Part shown: positions 8,266 to 17,528 of the stretch, one piece after another
Numbering within the stretch: position 1 is the first letter of the stretch
Layout: each line of letters begins with the position of its first letter
Assembly (NCBI RefSeq): GCF_937973075.1
Contig: NZ_CALBWL010000061.1
Span: 1 to 64,000, forward strand
Source of the DNA: an uncultured Campylobacter sp.
Lineage (GTDB): Bacteria > Campylobacterota > Campylobacteria > Campylobacterales > Campylobacteraceae
DNA: 64,000 nucleotides
Reading direction: 5' to 3'
Notes under the pieces: generated by a model
Told to the model about the DNA's origin: nothing
What the model saw: the letters and a program-made list of their open reading frames with translations, nothing else
Database searches by the model: none
Program-made: the position numbers and the translations under genes

Positions 8266-9828
8266 CTAAAATACGTGGCGCAAAAGCACGAATGCAAACG
8301 CCGAAAGCAGCGCCGAGACGGGCAGGGTGATGATCCACGCTAGCCCGATCGGCTTCATCAGCGACCAGTTCGTGCTGTGATTTACCAAGCCGATTCCCAA
8401 AATCGCGCCGATTAGCACGTGGGTCGAGGAGATCGGAAGCCCCAGCACCGATGCCGCCATGACGACGACGGCGCTTGCGAGCTCGGCGCTAAAGCCCGAG
8501 GCTGGGTGGATTTTCGTAAGATTGGTGCCTACGGTGGCGATCACCTCTTTGCCGATGAACCAAAGCCCCGCTATGAGGGCTACTGCGAACATTATCATAA
8601 TCTGCTGCGGCACGGGAGTGGAGGGATTGATACTATTCGTAGCCATCGTATCGATGATGGCGGCAAACGGGCCCACGGCGTTTGCGATGTCGTTGCTGCC
8701 GTGCGAAAAGGCAAAGCCGCTAGCGGTGAGCACCTGTAGCCAGCTAAACATCAAAAACGCGGATTTGTTTAAATTTGAGCGGCGCAGGGTTTTAGCGAAA
8801 ATAAACATCAAAAGCCAGGTAATCAGCGTCGACATACCGATGATGAGGTAGTTGTAAAAATTCGTAAGCCCGAAATTTAGATTATGCAACCCCTTAAATA
8901 TCAGCATTGCAGAGATTACGAAAGCGCCGATACCCGCTACGGCGGGGATCCCGTACTCTAGGGCCTTGTGGGATTTGAGCTTCTCTTTTTTTGCGTCAAG
9001 CTCGATCACCTTTTTATAATACTCGCTATCCAGCTCGCTTGGATCGAAATCGGGATCGCGCATCGCGTAAATATCGTGATTTAGCGCCTCTGCATAGGCG
9101 ATCTTTTGAATGTCGTCCAGGGTCTCGAAGGTCTTTTTATGCAATTTGCGGAGAGATTTTTTTTCGCGCTTTATGCGGTCGATCTTTATTTGAGCGTAGC
9201 GGTTGTAATCCAAAATATAATGTTTGATAAGCCAGAAAATTCCAAAGGAGATCACTCCGCCCAAAATCGGCGAGAGCACCCAAGAGATCGCTATTTTACC
9301 GATCTTATCCCACTGCACGAGCCACAATGCGGAAGTCTCTGCGGTATTAAGCAGGGCGCCTAGCGTAAGCCCCGAGCCCACGATACCGCCGATGATCGCA
9401 TGAGTAGTGGATACGGGCAAGCCCTTTCTGCTGGCAAAAAGCAGCCATGCGCCAGCCGCAAAAAGCGCGCTCATCATTACGTAGATAAAGTCTCTCGGAT
9501 GCACGTCCATTTTGCTAAGATCGATTATGCCGCTGCGAATCGTCGAAGTTACTTCGCCACCTGCGATTACAGCGCCGCTTGCTTCAAATACCGCCGCGAT
9601 ACAAAGGGCTTGCGCGATACTAAGGGTGCCGCTTCCGACGCTGGTGCCGAAGGAATTTGCCACGTCGTTTCCGCCGATATTAAAGGCCATAAAGATGCCC
9701 AAAAATACCGAAACCAAAAATAGCATTTTATCGCCGCTTCCTATAAAACCGAATCCCCAGATAAGAAAATAGATTGTTACGCCGCAGAACATGCCGTAGA
9801 AAATGAGACTTATCTTGCTAGATTTCAT
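8266..9828 (-). CDS. pit: Inorganic phosphate transporter, Pit family
   Basis: A 520-residue membrane protein of the PiT family, low-affinity metal-phosphate symporters. Both family repeats are present: 'FNIGGNDVANSFGTSVG' near residue 50 and 'FSHGSNDIANAVGPFAAI' near 375. Each is paired with a 'GLPVSTTHAIIGGIVG' or 'GLPISSTHVLIGAILG' element (near 135 and 465). A long charged cytoplasmic loop (about 205-290) separates the halves, as is usual. The gene stands alone, divergent from the nuo operon. The ribosome site is AGGGAGAG before the ATG. Confidence 0.93.
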   Translation of the reverse strand: MKSSKISLIFYGMFCGVTIYFLIWGFGFIGSGDKMLFLVSVFLGIFMAFNIGGNDVANSFGTSVGSGTLSIAQALCIAAVFEASGAVIAGGEVTSTIRSGIIDLSKMDVHPRDFIYVMMSALFAAGAWLLFASRKGLPVSTTHAIIGGIVGSGLTLGALLNTAETSALWLVQWDKIGKIAISWVLSPILGGVISFGIFWLIKHYILDYNRYAQIKIDRIKREKKSLRKLHKKTFETLDDIQKIAYAEALNHDIYAMRDPDFDPSELDSEYYKKVIELDAKKEKLKSHKALEYGIPAVAGIGAFVISAMLIFKGLHNLNFGLTNFYNYLIIGMSTLITWLLMFIFAKTLRRSNLNKSAFLMFSWLQVLTASGFAFSHGSNDIANAVGPFAAIIDTMATNSINPSTPVPQQIMIMFAVALIAGLWFIGKEVIATVGTNLTKIHPASGFSAELASAVVVMAASVLGLPISSTHVLIGAILGIGLVNHSTNWSLMKPIGLAWIITLPVSALLSAFAFVLLRHVF

Positions 9829-9965
9829 AGCTCTCCCTTAAAATCCGCGAAATTTTACCACACGCGCCTTAATCCCCACTAAATCGCACGGGCGAGGTAT
9901 ATAAATTTTAATTTTAAAAGCGAATTTAGTGGCGCGCGCTAAGCTTTATTAAATCAATACTTCGT

Positions 9966-9971
9966 TACAAT
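9966..9971 (+). promoter_or_regulatory. Likely -10 element of the nuo operon
   Basis: TACAAT preceded by GT lies 31 bases before the nuoA ATG. Campylobacter sigma-70 promoters depend mainly on an extended -10, often with an AT-rich upstream region, which is present here. The ribosome site ACCGAGG is about 9 bases before the start. Confidence 0.5.
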
Positions 9972-10001
9972 CCACATTAAATTTTAAAACCGAGGCGAAA
10001 A

Positions 10002-10391
10002 ATGTCTAGAATTCCGCTGCAAAGCCCGTATTTCGGAATATTCGTAATGCTAATCCTAGCCTTTTGCGTCTTTTCGCTCATCGTTAAACTATCCTCTTTG
10101 GTAGGCTCGCGTTTGGCAGACAGGCGCGATGAGCGGCTAAAGGGCGAAATTTACGAAAGCGGCCCCGAAGCCGTAAAACAGCCTAACCGAATGAACTCCC
10201 ACTTTTTTTTGATAGCCGTGCTTTTCATACTTTTTGACGTCGAGATTATCTTTATGTTTCCGTGGGCGGTAAATTTTAAAATTTTAGGCGTGTTCGGGCT
10301 TGTAGAGATGGCGTTTTTCATCGTATTATTAGGCATCGGTTTCATCTACGCCTGGAAAAAAGGAGCGCTAAATTGGCAGAGCATAAGATAA
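10002..10391 (+). CDS. nuoA: Complex I subunit NuoA
   Basis: A 129-residue inner-membrane subunit of the NADH:quinone oxidoreductase-type complex I, first gene of the nuo operon. It has three membrane helices and the family signature 'YESGPEAV' near residue 50, followed by 'FFLIAVLFILFDVEIIFMFPWAV'. NuoA helps form the junction between the quinone site and the proton-pumping arm. It overlaps nuoB by 19 bases. Confidence 0.97.
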   Translation: MSRIPLQSPYFGIFVMLILAFCVFSLIVKLSSLVGSRLADRRDERLKGEIYESGPEAVKQPNRMNSHFFLIAVLFILFDVEIIFMFPWAVNFKILGVFGLVEMAFFIVLLGIGFIYAWKKGALNWQSIR

Positions 10392-10882
10392 ACTACGCGC
10401 GCGAAAACGGGCTTCCAGTAGTTCTTACCACCGTCGATAAGCTGATCGCGTGGGGCAGGAGTAACTCTTTGTGGGCGATGACGTACGGGCTTGCTTGCTG
10501 TGCGATTGAGATGATGGCGGCGGGTGCGGGCAGATTTGACTTTGACCGCTTTGGCACGATATTTCGCGCAAGCGCCAAGCAATCGGACGTGATGATAATC
10601 GCAGGCACGCTTAGCAAAAAGCACGCCGAGTTTACGCGCCGCCTATACGACGCGATGCCCGAGCCCAAATGGGTTATCAGCATGGGCAGCTGCGCCAATA
10701 CCGGAGGGATGTTTAATACCTACGCGACCGTTCAAGGCTGCGACCGCATAGTGCCTGTGGATATCTATCTGCCCGGATGCGCGCCGCGCCCCGAGACGCT
10801 GCAGTTTGCGATGATGGTGCTGCAAAAAAAGATCCGCACCCAAACCCCGCGCCGCGCGCAAAAGGCAAAAAGGCTGATCTGA
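10373..10882 (+). CDS. nuoB: Complex I subunit NuoB (cluster N2)
   Basis: A 169-residue peripheral subunit that carries the terminal 4Fe-4S cluster N2, which passes electrons to the quinone. The ligands are visible: the tandem cysteines in 'YGLACCAIEMM' (near 40), the cysteine in 'SMGSCANTGG' (near 105) and the one in 'YLPGCAPRPE' (near 135). The start is TTG at 10373, preceded by AGGAG at 10361-10365 within nuoA. The C-terminal tail is basic (RRAQKAKR). The TGATG junction couples it to nuoC. Confidence 0.97.
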   Translation: MAEHKINYARENGLPVVLTTVDKLIAWGRSNSLWAMTYGLACCAIEMMAAGAGRFDFDRFGTIFRASAKQSDVMIIAGTLSKKHAEFTRRLYDAMPEPKWVISMGSCANTGGMFNTYATVQGCDRIVPVDIYLPGCAPRPETLQFAMMVLQKKIRTQTPRRAQKAKRLI

Positions 10883-11670
10883 TGAGAAAATTTAATCCCA
10901 AAGGCGATCAGAGTAAAAAAAATTACTACAAAGATAGATTTTTCATTCCCGAGGAAACGCCTAAATCCAGCGCAAACGAGAGCGATTTCAAAGACGATCT
11001 AGACACGCTTGAAGGCGTTCAAATTTTAAACTCATATGTAGAATTTAACACTCTCGTACTCTATGTGGAGCCTGCGCAAAATTTAGCGGCGCTGCGTGCG
11101 CTTAAGGGCGCGGGATATGAAATTTTATGCGAGCTAAGCGGCGTGGATTTTACCGAGGCTCGCGGCGGCATCGAGGTTTTCTATCAGCTTTTGGATATCA
11201 AAAGAGCGCGCCGCGCGCGGCTAAAGTGCTTCGTGCCGAATGAGAGCTTTTTGCAAAGCGCTGCGGGCATCTATAAAAGCGCGAACTGGGCGGAGCGCGA
11301 GCTATACGATATGATGGGCGTTTGGATTGAAAATCATCCAAATTTGGCGCGCCTAATAATGCCCGATGATTGGTTCGGACACCCGCTTTTGAAATCCTAT
11401 CCGCTGCAAGGGGACGAGTTCGCCAAGTGGTACGAGGTGGATAAAATTTTTGGGGTTGGCGCACGCGAGCGGATCGGCGAAGAGAACCGAAATTCCGCAT
11501 TCGTAGATGAAAAGGATACCTTTAACTTTACGCGACTCTATCACGAGGGCGCTAGAGGCGAGCCGCGGCCGCAAGAGAAAATTTTACAAGAATACCAAGA
11601 AGAGGGCGGCGTGCGCTTCGTAAAACGCGCTAAACGCGGAATTTACAAGATCATCACAAAGAGAAAATAA
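10882..11670 (+). CDS. nuoC: Complex I subunit NuoC
   Basis: A 262-residue peripheral 30-kDa subunit that holds NuoB and NuoD together. The family block 'WAERELYDMMGVWIENHPNLARL' followed by 'DDWFGHPLLKSYPL' is present in the middle. About 50 N-terminal residues are basic and low in hydrophobicity. The start ATG overlaps the nuoB stop (TGATG). The C-terminal end after residue 215 is extended, with a 'EGARGEPRPQEKIL' stretch. NuoC and NuoD are separate genes here, as in other Campylobacter. Confidence 0.95.
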   Translation: MRKFNPKGDQSKKNYYKDRFFIPEETPKSSANESDFKDDLDTLEGVQILNSYVEFNTLVLYVEPAQNLAALRALKGAGYEILCELSGVDFTEARGGIEVFYQLLDIKRARRARLKCFVPNESFLQSAAGIYKSANWAERELYDMMGVWIENHPNLARLIMPDDWFGHPLLKSYPLQGDEFAKWYEVDKIFGVGARERIGEENRNSAFVDEKDTFNFTRLYHEGARGEPRPQEKILQEYQEEGGVRFVKRAKRGIYKIITKRK

Positions 11671-12896
11671 TGCAAAATCCAAGCAAGCTAAGACCTTTTT
11701 TCGAAAACATCGAGTACGAGCGCGAGGGCGCGAATATGATCTTAAATTTCGGTCCTCAGCATCCAAGCGCGCACGGTCAGCTAAAGCTCGTGCTGGAGCT
11801 TGACGGCGAGCGTATCGTGCGAGCCCGCCCCGGCGTGGGCTACATGCACCGAGGCATCGAAAAGATGGCAGAAAATATGATTTACGCGGAATTCGTCCCC
11901 GTAACAGACCGCGTCGATTATGTCGCATCGGGCTCGAACAACTACGGCTTTTGCGCTGCGGTCGAGAAGCTCTGCGGCATCGAAGTGCCGCGCCGCGCGC
12001 AGATCATCCGCACGATCCTACTGGAGCTTAATCGCATCAGCTCGCACCTTCTGTTTTTGGGTACGCATGCGCTTGATATCGGCGCGATGACGGTATTTCT
12101 CTACTGCTTTCGCTCGCGCGAATATATACTCGATCTGATCGAGAAATACTGCGGCGCGCGCCTTACGCACAATAATATCAAAATCGGTGGCGTATTTTTG
12201 GACCTGCCTGCGGGCTGGATAGAGGAGATGTTGAAATTTTGCGACGAATTCCCAAGCGACATTAAAGAGCTTGAAGATATGCTAGATACGAATAGAATTT
12301 GGCTAATGCGAACCGAAGGGGTGGGCATGATCTCGCACGAAGACGCTCTTAGCTGCGGCTGTAGCGGCGTGACGCTCCGCGCTAGCGGACATGCTTGGGA
12401 TATCCGCAAAGAGGAGCCCTATCTCATCTACGACGAGCTTGATTTTGACGTGCCGTATGCGAGCGAGGGCGATTGCTACGCGCGCTATAAGTGCTATATG
12501 GCGGAGATGCGCGAGAGCCTTAAAATTTTACGCCAGTGCGCGAAACACTATCCGCTAAGCGATCCGCAAATTTTAGCGATCAATCCCGCTTACGTAAATC
12601 CGAGCAAAGAGCAGATCATGACGCAGAACTACTCGCTGATGCAGCATTTCGTACTGGTTACGCAGGGTTTGCGCCCGCCCGTGGGCGAAATTTACGCCGC
12701 AAGCGAGAGTCCTAAGGGAGAGCTTGGATTTTATATCCGCTCAACGGGCGAAAGCCGCCCGTACCGCCTTAAGATTCGCACGCCGAGCTTTTGGCATTGC
12801 GCGGTCTATGAAGAAATTTTACCCGGGCAGTATCTTGCCGACGCCGCGGCGATCATCGGCAGCACGAATATCATTTTAGGCGAGGTGGATCGATGA
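11670..12896 (+). CDS. nuoD: Complex I subunit NuoD
   Basis: A 408-residue 49-kDa-type subunit that forms the quinone-binding pocket with NuoB. Signatures are 'NFGPQHPSAHGQLKLVLELDGE' (near 27), 'GYMHRGIEKMAE' (near 57), 'RISSHLLFLGTHALDIGAMT' (near 115) and the C-terminal 'DAAAIIGSTNIILGEVDR'. The ATG overlaps the nuoC stop (TAATG), and the stop overlaps the next gene. Full length, no anomalies. Confidence 0.97.
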   Translation: MQNPSKLRPFFENIEYEREGANMILNFGPQHPSAHGQLKLVLELDGERIVRARPGVGYMHRGIEKMAENMIYAEFVPVTDRVDYVASGSNNYGFCAAVEKLCGIEVPRRAQIIRTILLELNRISSHLLFLGTHALDIGAMTVFLYCFRSREYILDLIEKYCGARLTHNNIKIGGVFLDLPAGWIEEMLKFCDEFPSDIKELEDMLDTNRIWLMRTEGVGMISHEDALSCGCSGVTLRASGHAWDIRKEEPYLIYDELDFDVPYASEGDCYARYKCYMAEMRESLKILRQCAKHYPLSDPQILAINPAYVNPSKEQIMTQNYSLMQHFVLVTQGLRPPVGEIYAASESPKGELGFYIRSTGESRPYRLKIRTPSFWHCAVYEEILPGQYLADAAAIIGSTNIILGEVDR

Positions 12897-13123
12897 AACG
12901 CTACGATTTGAGGCATCTGGGCGATAAATTTTTAAACCGTATGGGCGAAATTTTAAAAAATTCCGCTCACGGCGAGACAATGATCTTTATGTTTGAGATG
13001 GGCGATTTTAGCGCAGTTCAAAAAAGCGCCGATCTAGTGGAGGGGCTAAATTCTACGCTATTAAGCTCGATTCGTTATAACCAAGTCGATTGGATGGTCG
13101 TCGCCAAAAAGGGGAGAGGATGA
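12893..13123 (+). CDS. Epsilon-specific complex I protein in the NuoE position
   Basis: A 76-residue protein between nuoD and nuoG, where other bacteria have nuoE. It matches the small protein at this place in Campylobacter and Helicobacter (Cj1575c and HP1264 types). It lacks the four-cysteine 2Fe-2S motif of NuoE; there are no cysteines at all. In C. jejuni the proteins in this position allow complex I to accept electrons from reduced flavodoxin rather than NADH (established for C. jejuni; inferred here). It overlaps nuoD and the next gene by 4 bases each. Confidence 0.88.
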   Translation: MKRYDLRHLGDKFLNRMGEILKNSAHGETMIFMFEMGDFSAVQKSADLVEGLNSTLLSSIRYNQVDWMVVAKKGRG

Positions 13124-13827
13124 AAATTTTAAATTTCGCGTCGCTGCTTAGCTTGCAAAATCCCGCGCTTGCAGAAGGTTTTAAGAGCGCTGAAATTTTA
13201 AGCGTATCGCCGCTGCAAGACCCGCATCTTTCCGGCGAGTTGATAAAATGCGAGATCGGCGCGCAAAGCTTCGTGCTGGCGCTAATCTGCGCTAGTTTTT
13301 GCGACGAGCCCTATTTTGCGGATCTGGATGCGGAGTACCTAAGCGGCGAAAGCAGCGTGGGCGAGGAGGAGATCGAGCAGATCGCGGAGTTTCTGCAAAG
13401 CGGCTGCGACGCGCTTTTAATCGACGATGCGCTCATTAAAACCCATCCCGACGCTGAAAATATCAGAGCTTTTATATCTATCATAGCGGCAAAATTCGGG
13501 ATTAAAATTTTAAGCTTACGCGGCGAGCGAGCAGATTTGGGCGCGCAAGGATGGGCAAATTTAAGCCCTCTAAAAGAGCCTGAGAATTTCGACGGCGCCG
13601 TGGTTTTCAAACACGATGCGAACGAGCGGCTCATCGGCGGAAGGTATTTTTGCATGGTCGCAAAGATCAAGGGCGGCGATCGCGTCCGTATCAAAACGCC
13701 GCACTTAAATTTAGAAAAAGAATTTATTTTGGATGAGGAGCTAAAGGGCACGATCGCGCTTTTGGGCTCGGGCGGGCAGGGCTTTAGCGGCTATAATTTC
13801 GAACTCGCAGAAATTTCTAAGGTTTAA
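13120..13827 (+). CDS. Epsilon-specific complex I protein in the NuoF position
   Basis: A 235-residue protein that takes the place of the NADH- and FMN-binding NuoF subunit, corresponding to the Cj1574c/HP1265 type. No GxGxxG nucleotide motif like that of NuoF near the N-terminus and no CxxCxxC cluster. A 'LLGSGGQGFSGYNFELAEI' segment closes the protein. The start ATG at 13120 overlaps the previous stop (ATGA). By analogy with C. jejuni it would help dock flavodoxin or another low-potential donor to NuoG. One base separates it from nuoG. Confidence 0.85.
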   Translation: MKILNFASLLSLQNPALAEGFKSAEILSVSPLQDPHLSGELIKCEIGAQSFVLALICASFCDEPYFADLDAEYLSGESSVGEEEIEQIAEFLQSGCDALLIDDALIKTHPDAENIRAFISIIAAKFGIKILSLRGERADLGAQGWANLSPLKEPENFDGAVVFKHDANERLIGGRYFCMVAKIKGGDRVRIKTPHLNLEKEFILDEELKGTIALLGSGGQGFSGYNFELAEISKV

Positions 13828-13828
13828 A

Positions 13829-16525
13829 ATGGCAAAGATCACGATCGACGGTAAAGCTTGCGAGTGCGACGAGGGCGAGTACATCTTGCAGGTCGCGCGT
13901 CGCTGCGGCGTTTTTATCCCAGCGCTTTGTTATCTAAGCGGCGGTACGCCGACGCTCGCATGCAGGCTTTGTATGGTCGAAGCGGACGGCAAGCGTGTCT
14001 ATAGCTGCAACGCCAAAGCCAAAGACGGCATGGTCATCTACAGCCGCAGCCCCGAGATTGACGCCGAGCGCGAGGCTATTACACAGGTTTATTGCATCAA
14101 CCATCCGATGGCGTGCGGGGTTTGTGATCAAAGCGGCGAGTGCGAGCTTCAAAATTTAGCCCATCTAATGCGCACGAACGCCCAAAGTTACGCTATCCGC
14201 GATACGGCGCGCGAGGTGCAGGATTGGGGGTATTTGAGCTACGATCCTAGCCTTTGCATCGTTTGCGAGCGCTGTATTACCGCCGCAAAAGACCGCTTGG
14301 GTGTAGATGCGTTTAAGCTCGTTCCGCGCGGCGGAGACGCGCTTAGCAAGGAGCAAAAGGACGCGATGCCCAAAGATGCCTACGCCGTGTGGAACAAGCT
14401 GCAAAAAAGCCTAATCGCGCGGGTTAACGATGAGGATGATTGCGTAAACTACGGCGAGAGCGCGGCGGTCTGCCCGACGGGGGCTCTGGTAGAGCGCGCG
14501 TTTAAATACGTTTCAAACGCCTGGGAGCTGCGTCAAATCCCCGCTTCCAACCCGCACAGCAGCGATTGCGAGCTACTTTATTACGAGATCAAGCGCCGCG
14601 GCATAGGCGAGCCGCGTGAAAAAATTTATCGCGTTAGCAGCGACATAAATTTTAGCGTCCTGCACGCCGCAGCACGCTTCGGCTGGGATTTTTCAAACGA
14701 GCGGGCGAGCAAAAACGAAGCGGTTTTTAGCCGCATCGTGCGCGGTATCGAGGATGGCGAGATCAAAAATATTAAATTTAATAGTTTCATCACCAATGAA
14801 GAAGCTCGGATTTTAGAGCTTTTGCGGCAAAAATTTAAACTCGCTCTGATCAACGACGAAGCGCTTGCGTATCAAAAATTCCTGCGCGAATTTTCAAAGC
14901 TTAGCGGCACGAAATTTTATAATGCGGATTCACAGACGATTAAAAACAGCGATTTCATCGTCGTTTGCGGCACATTTTTGCGCAGCGACGCTCCAAATCT
15001 AGGCTATGCGGTAAACAGCGCCTGCAAGCTAAATAAGGCAAGCGGGATCTATTTTCATCCGTTTTGCGACGAGGGTATTAAGGGCTTTAGTAAAAATTTC
15101 ATCCATCAGCCGCACGCCGCGGGGTTGGAGGCGCAGATCCTGCTTTGGATCTTGCAAAAGTTCGGGCGCGATCTGCCTGAGTGGCTGGATGCAAAACTCG
15201 TGGCGGAATTTAAAATTTCGCGCGCCGCGGCGGAGGAAAATTTAGACGAGAAACCCGCAGATTCGCAAGATCTTGAGAATTCTGCGGAGGCAAATGGCTC
15301 TGGAAACGTTGCGAGTGCGAGCGGTGCCGAAAATTCCGCAAGTGCTGACGGCAACGCTGAAAATTCCGCGCAGAATTCCGAAAATCCCGCGGAAAGTAAA
15401 ATTTCAAATTTTGCCCGCACGCTCGGGCTGAACGAGCAGAAAGTGGATGAGCTTTTGGCTAAAAAGGAGAGTTTTTCGCTCATCATCGGTGAGGATTTTA
15501 TCCGCACGCCAAATAGCGCCACGCTCGCGCGCCTAGCGGGTTTGGTGCAGCGCTACACGCCGCTAAAAGTGCTAGTAGTGCCGCCGCGCACGAACAGCCT
15601 TGGCGTCGCGCTCATCTGTGAGCTTAGCGCGCAAATGAGCGCGGGCGAGACGCTAGGCTACAACGAAGCGGGCGATATAAGCTTTGGCGTGCTGGAAGCC
15701 GATTTGGACGCACCTAGCTTGGTGCAGCAGGAGGGCACGTTTACGAACTACGACAAGCGCGTAGTGCCTACGAATGCGGCGCTTGATTACGGCGGATATG
15801 AGCTAAACGACATCGCCTGTGCGCTGGGAGTTTGCGCGGAACACGCGATCAGTTATACGCCGAGCCTGGGCGCGGATTTTGAGCAGGTTAAATTTGACGA
15901 TTTAGAAAATTTTTACGACAACGGCGGCGCAAATCACCGCGGATATGAGCTGCGAAATGAGGAGTTCGCCGCTAGCGAGGAGGAGTTTGAAATTTCGTCT
16001 TCCGCGCCGCTTAAAGCAGGCGAGGGCGAAATTTTAATCTATGAGGCGAATCCGCTGCATCAATTCAATAAATTTAGCGGCGCAAGCAGCGCTCTGGGCG
16101 AAGCGGGCGCACTGTATCTAAGCCCTAGCATCGCCGAAGCTCTGGGCGTAAGCGCAGGCGACGTCGTTAAAATTTATCAAGCAGACGATGCGGGGCATAA
16201 TGAAAAAACTAGAGACGCGGGCAAAACGGGCGCTGCTAGCAACGAAAGCGACAAGGGCGGCGCCGGTTGTGCAAAAAAAGCGGATCGTGCTAGCGACGCG
16301 CATAAAGCCGATGCCTTCGGTGATGAAAATAGCGAAAGCGGCGCAGAGGGGCTCGTAAGCTTAAAGCGCGAAATCGTCGCTAGCGTAAAGATCGATATGG
16401 GCTTTAGCGGCGCGTATCTGCCGTATTTTGATGAGAAACTACGCGGCGAGATATTTTTCAAAACCTCGCGCTACGCCATTGTAAAAATCGAGAAAATTTC
16501 AAATTCCAAAGGAGAGGGCAGATGA
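13829..16525 (+). CDS. nuoG: Complex I subunit NuoG with two extra segments
   Basis: An 898-residue Fe-S subunit that carries electrons towards the membrane arm. Ligands are visible in order: the 2Fe-2S cysteines in 'CYLSGG..ACRLCMVEADG..YSC' (about 33-65), the N3 motif HPMACGVCDQSGEC (about 92-105) and the N4 motif CIVCERC (about 143-149) with CPTGAL (about 215). The molybdopterin-oxidoreductase-like C-terminal half follows. Two low-complexity segments interrupt it: about 470-527, rich in N, S, A and E, and about 784-844, rich in A, D, G, K and S. They account for much of the extra length. It overlaps nuoH by 4 bases. Confidence 0.95.
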   Translation: MAKITIDGKACECDEGEYILQVARRCGVFIPALCYLSGGTPTLACRLCMVEADGKRVYSCNAKAKDGMVIYSRSPEIDAEREAITQVYCINHPMACGVCDQSGECELQNLAHLMRTNAQSYAIRDTAREVQDWGYLSYDPSLCIVCERCITAAKDRLGVDAFKLVPRGGDALSKEQKDAMPKDAYAVWNKLQKSLIARVNDEDDCVNYGESAAVCPTGALVERAFKYVSNAWELRQIPASNPHSSDCELLYYEIKRRGIGEPREKIYRVSSDINFSVLHAAARFGWDFSNERASKNEAVFSRIVRGIEDGEIKNIKFNSFITNEEARILELLRQKFKLALINDEALAYQKFLREFSKLSGTKFYNADSQTIKNSDFIVVCGTFLRSDAPNLGYAVNSACKLNKASGIYFHPFCDEGIKGFSKNFIHQPHAAGLEAQILLWILQKFGRDLPEWLDAKLVAEFKISRAAAEENLDEKPADSQDLENSAEANGSGNVASASGAENSASADGNAENSAQNSENPAESKISNFARTLGLNEQKVDELLAKKESFSLIIGEDFIRTPNSATLARLAGLVQRYTPLKVLVVPPRTNSLGVALICELSAQMSAGETLGYNEAGDISFGVLEADLDAPSLVQQEGTFTNYDKRVVPTNAALDYGGYELNDIACALGVCAEHAISYTPSLGADFEQVKFDDLENFYDNGGANHRGYELRNEEFAASEEEFEISSSAPLKAGEGEILIYEANPLHQFNKFSGASSALGEAGALYLSPSIAEALGVSAGDVVKIYQADDAGHNEKTRDAGKTGAASNESDKGGAGCAKKADRASDAHKADAFGDENSESGAEGLVSLKREIVASVKIDMGFSGAYLPYFDEKLRGEIFFKTSRYAIVKIEKISNSKGEGR
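15206..15411. repeat. RAATTY-dense segment inside nuoG
   Basis: Nine RAATTY hexamers (at 15206, 15213, 15238, 15277, 15331, 15361, 15373, 15399 and 15406). Recurrent GAAAATTCCGC units encode the repeated residues ENSA. It falls in the first low-complexity insert of NuoG. Confidence 0.8.
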
Positions 16526-17517
16526 GCGATAATGCATTTTATTTCGTAGCCACCGTCTTAAAGGCGCTCTTGATTTTAGCCGTCATCGCGCTACTCTCAG
16601 GGCTTGCGACCTATGCCGAGCGTAAGGTGCTTGCCTTTATGCAGCGCAGGATCGGGCCTTCTATGGTTGGACCTGCGGGACTTTTGCAGGTGGGTGCGGA
16701 TATGATAAAGCTTTTTACAAAAGAGGATGTGATTCCTGCGCGGGCAAATAAGCTTCTTTTTAAGATCGCGCCGATCATATCGGCTACGGGAGCTTTCGTG
16801 GCGCTTTCGGTAGTGCCGCTGCTGCCGGAGTTTACGATCGGCGGACGGACGATACAGCCGATTTTAAGCGATATAAATGTGGGAATTTTGTTCCTACTCG
16901 GGGCTAGCGGCACCTGCGTTTACGGGCTGCTGATCGGAGGGCTTGCGAGCTACAATAAATGGGGCACAATAGGCGCGTTTCGCGCGTTTTTGCAGATTAC
17001 CTGCTTTGAGGTGATAAACGGGCTTAGCCTGATCCCTATCGTGATGATCACGGGCTCGCTCTCACTTATTGACATCGTAAGCGCCCAAAGCGGCGGCATC
17101 GACAAGTGGTTTATCTGGAAAGAGCCCGTCTGCTTCGCGCTATTTCTCATCGCCGCTTTCGTAGAGTGCAACCGCACGCCGCTATGCCTTACCGAAAACG
17201 AAACCGAGATCGTAGCGGGCGCAGGTACGGCGTATTCGGGAATGCGCTGGGGTATGTTTTTTATCGGCGAATACGCCAATATCATAACCTACTCCGTCGT
17301 TACGACGCTGCTGTTTTTGGGCGGATTTAACGCGTTTTGGTTTATCCCCGGCGGCATTATGATGGTATTAAAATCAAGCCTCGTGTTTTTCTGCTTCCTA
17401 TGGGCGCGCGCGGCGTGGCCGCATCTGCGCCCCGATCAGCTGATGGGGCTTTGCTGGAAAGTCTGCATGCCGTTAGCTCTTGCTTGCGTGCTAATTACCG
17501 CGCTAGCGATCGTTTAA
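16522..17517 (+). CDS. nuoH: Complex I subunit NuoH
   Basis: A 331-residue inner-membrane subunit with eight or so helices that forms the entry of the quinone channel. Family signatures: 'YAERKVLAFMQRRIGPSMVGPAG' (near 31-53), 'GGLASYNKWGTIGAFRA' (near 140) and 'ENETEIVAGAGTAYSGMRWG' (near 228-247), which includes the conserved acidic loop. Overlaps the nuoG stop (ATGA). Normal length. Confidence 0.97.
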   Translation: MSDNAFYFVATVLKALLILAVIALLSGLATYAERKVLAFMQRRIGPSMVGPAGLLQVGADMIKLFTKEDVIPARANKLLFKIAPIISATGAFVALSVVPLLPEFTIGGRTIQPILSDINVGILFLLGASGTCVYGLLIGGLASYNKWGTIGAFRAFLQITCFEVINGLSLIPIVMITGSLSLIDIVSAQSGGIDKWFIWKEPVCFALFLIAAFVECNRTPLCLTENETEIVAGAGTAYSGMRWGMFFIGEYANIITYSVVTTLLFLGGFNAFWFIPGGIMMVLKSSLVFFCFLWARAAWPHLRPDQLMGLCWKVCMPLALACVLITALAIV

Positions 17518-17528
17518 GGAAGGGTGCG

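Noticed and set aside
15106..15522. A 138-codon minus-strand frame opposite nuoG
   Set aside because: Serine/alanine-rich shadow of the nuoG insert; nuoG is secure on the other strand.
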